DNA from: Chitinophaga oryzae
GTDB taxonomy: Bacteria; Bacteroidota; Bacteroidia; Chitinophagales; Chitinophagaceae
Length of the DNA: 64,000 bases
Reading direction: 5' to 3'
Assembly: GCF_012516375.2 (NCBI RefSeq)
Contig: NZ_CP051204.2
Span: 7,440,001 to 7,504,000 of the forward strand
Under the pieces are notes generated by a model. The model ran no database searches, was not told the origin of the DNA, and saw only the letters and a list, made by a program, of their open reading frames with translations. Position numbers and translations under genes: made by a program. Within the stretch, counting starts at the first letter, position 1, and each line of letters starts with the position of its first letter. Shown in pieces: positions 63,472 through 64,000 of this stretch.

Positions 63472-64000
63472 TTAATATAAGGTGATTGTTTTTCCCTGTA
63501 TTTTGTAGCGTATACCGTGTACTTCCGCAAGGGTGGCGATAATGTCGCTGACGGAAGTCTTTCGGATAAAGAATTTAGCATCGTAATGCTGATTGCGGAT
63601 GTTTACATCGGAGGTCACCAACGTTACGCCATATATTCCCTGTAGCTCATTGGCCAGTTCGGAGAAGGTGGCAGCTTCCAGCAGCAGAATACCGTCGCGC
63701 CAGCCCAGTGCCTGTTTCCAATGGAGGCTGTCAACACGGAAATGGCCATCGTTGATATTCCATTGCAGTCTTTTCCCTTTAGACAGTTCCGTTAGTACCT
63801 GCACACTGTCGCTCACCTGTACCCGTCCCTGTTGTACCCATACCTGTATGGCAGGGCGGTTACGATATGCCTGCACATTGAAGGCGGTGCCCAGCACCTT
63901 TGTTTCAAGTTTGCCTGCTTTTACGATGAATGGCCGGGTCTCGTCATTTTTCACTTCAAAGAATGCCTCTCCTTCTATCAGGTCCAGGCGCCTGTTTTGT
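63472..64000 (-). CDS. FecR-family anti-sigma factor (C-terminal part; gene runs off the window)
   Basis: The frame is open to the window edge (about 175 codons seen). FecR domain: LIEGEAFFEVKNDETRPFIV, then KLETKVLGTAFNVQAYRNRP. The C-terminal domain is GWRDGILLLEAATFSELANE with IYGVTLV and RIKGKT-like end strands (RYKIQGKTITLY). The sigma-binding N-terminus is outside the window. It precedes the receptor gene by about 100 nt, the same order as in the locus at 49-55 kb. Confidence 0.9.
   Translation of the reverse strand, partial: QNRRLDLIEGEAFFEVKNDETRPFIVKAGKLETKVLGTAFNVQAYRNRPAIQVWVQQGRVQVSDSVQVLTELSKGKRLQWNINDGHFRVDSLHWKQALGWRDGILLLEAATFSELANELQGIYGVTLVTSDVNIRNQHYDAKFFIRKTSVSDIIATLAEVHGIRYKIQGKTITLY

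Overview
The window is from a Bacteroidota chromosome, most likely a Chitinophaga-like member of the Chitinophagaceae. Pointers are promoters of the TTTG / TAnnTTTG type, SusC/SusD pairs with FecR and ECF sigma factors, a type IX secretion (T9SS) sorting domain with a PorV-family barrel, zinc-free forms of L36, S14 and S4, and many genes lacking a clear Shine-Dalgarno sequence.

Layout. 1-457: 5' part of a zinc-ribbon membrane protein gene (minus). 590-17593: the S10-spc-alpha translation cluster, all minus: rpsJ-rplC-rplD-rplW-rplB-rpsS-rplV-rpsC-rplP-rpmC-rpsQ-rplN-rplX-rplE-rpsN-rpsH-rplF-rplR-rpsE-rpmD-rplO-secY-map-infA-rpmJ-rpsM-rpsK-rpsD-rpoA-rplQ, closed by a strong terminator. The gaps are wide (often 50-200 nt) and several hold AT-rich inverted repeats. 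17.6-20.2 kb: no ordinary genes, but a repeated module on the minus strand. Each copy has a short leader reading frame ending in or near GIAENQ, a conserved stretch, then a 20-47 codon peptide of the form MxLLNQLL, and a terminator; one copy carries a His-Gly repeat tail. This is the best candidate for an undescribed system. 20.3-25.4 kb: a small outer-membrane barrel gene, a polysaccharide deacetylase/glycosyltransferase pair, and fusA.

25.9-31.3 kb: a plus-strand surface block (T9SS-sorted protein, PorV-family barrel, small secreted protein, 1046-residue collagen-like protein). It lies between fusA and rpsG-rpsL, so the usual rpsL-rpsG-fusA-rpsJ order is broken at two places. 32.7-40.7 kb: housekeeping genes (branched-chain aminotransferase, RdgB, thioesterase, nitroreductase, glycerol-3-phosphate dehydrogenase, large MscS-type channel).

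40.8-44.1 kb: tRNA-Met(CAT) followed by a 1.6-kb AT-rich insert (a small unknown gene and a frameshifted HNH-like gene), bounded by a second copy of the tRNA 3' end. Next come what looks like the C-terminal remnant of a recombinase gene and an apparently complete 1.3-kb IS256-family element with a target duplication.

44.1-54.9 kb: a minus-strand nutrient-uptake locus: ECF sigma, FecR anti-sigma, SusC, SusD and three TlpA-like thioredoxin-fold proteins. 55.2-58.3 kb: a short-chain dehydrogenase, a Crp/Fnr regulator, a DKNYY-type protein and an exported RidA-family protein. 58.3-64.0 kb: a second TonB receptor operon (FecR, cut by the window end; receptor; two lipoproteins) with its own terminator.
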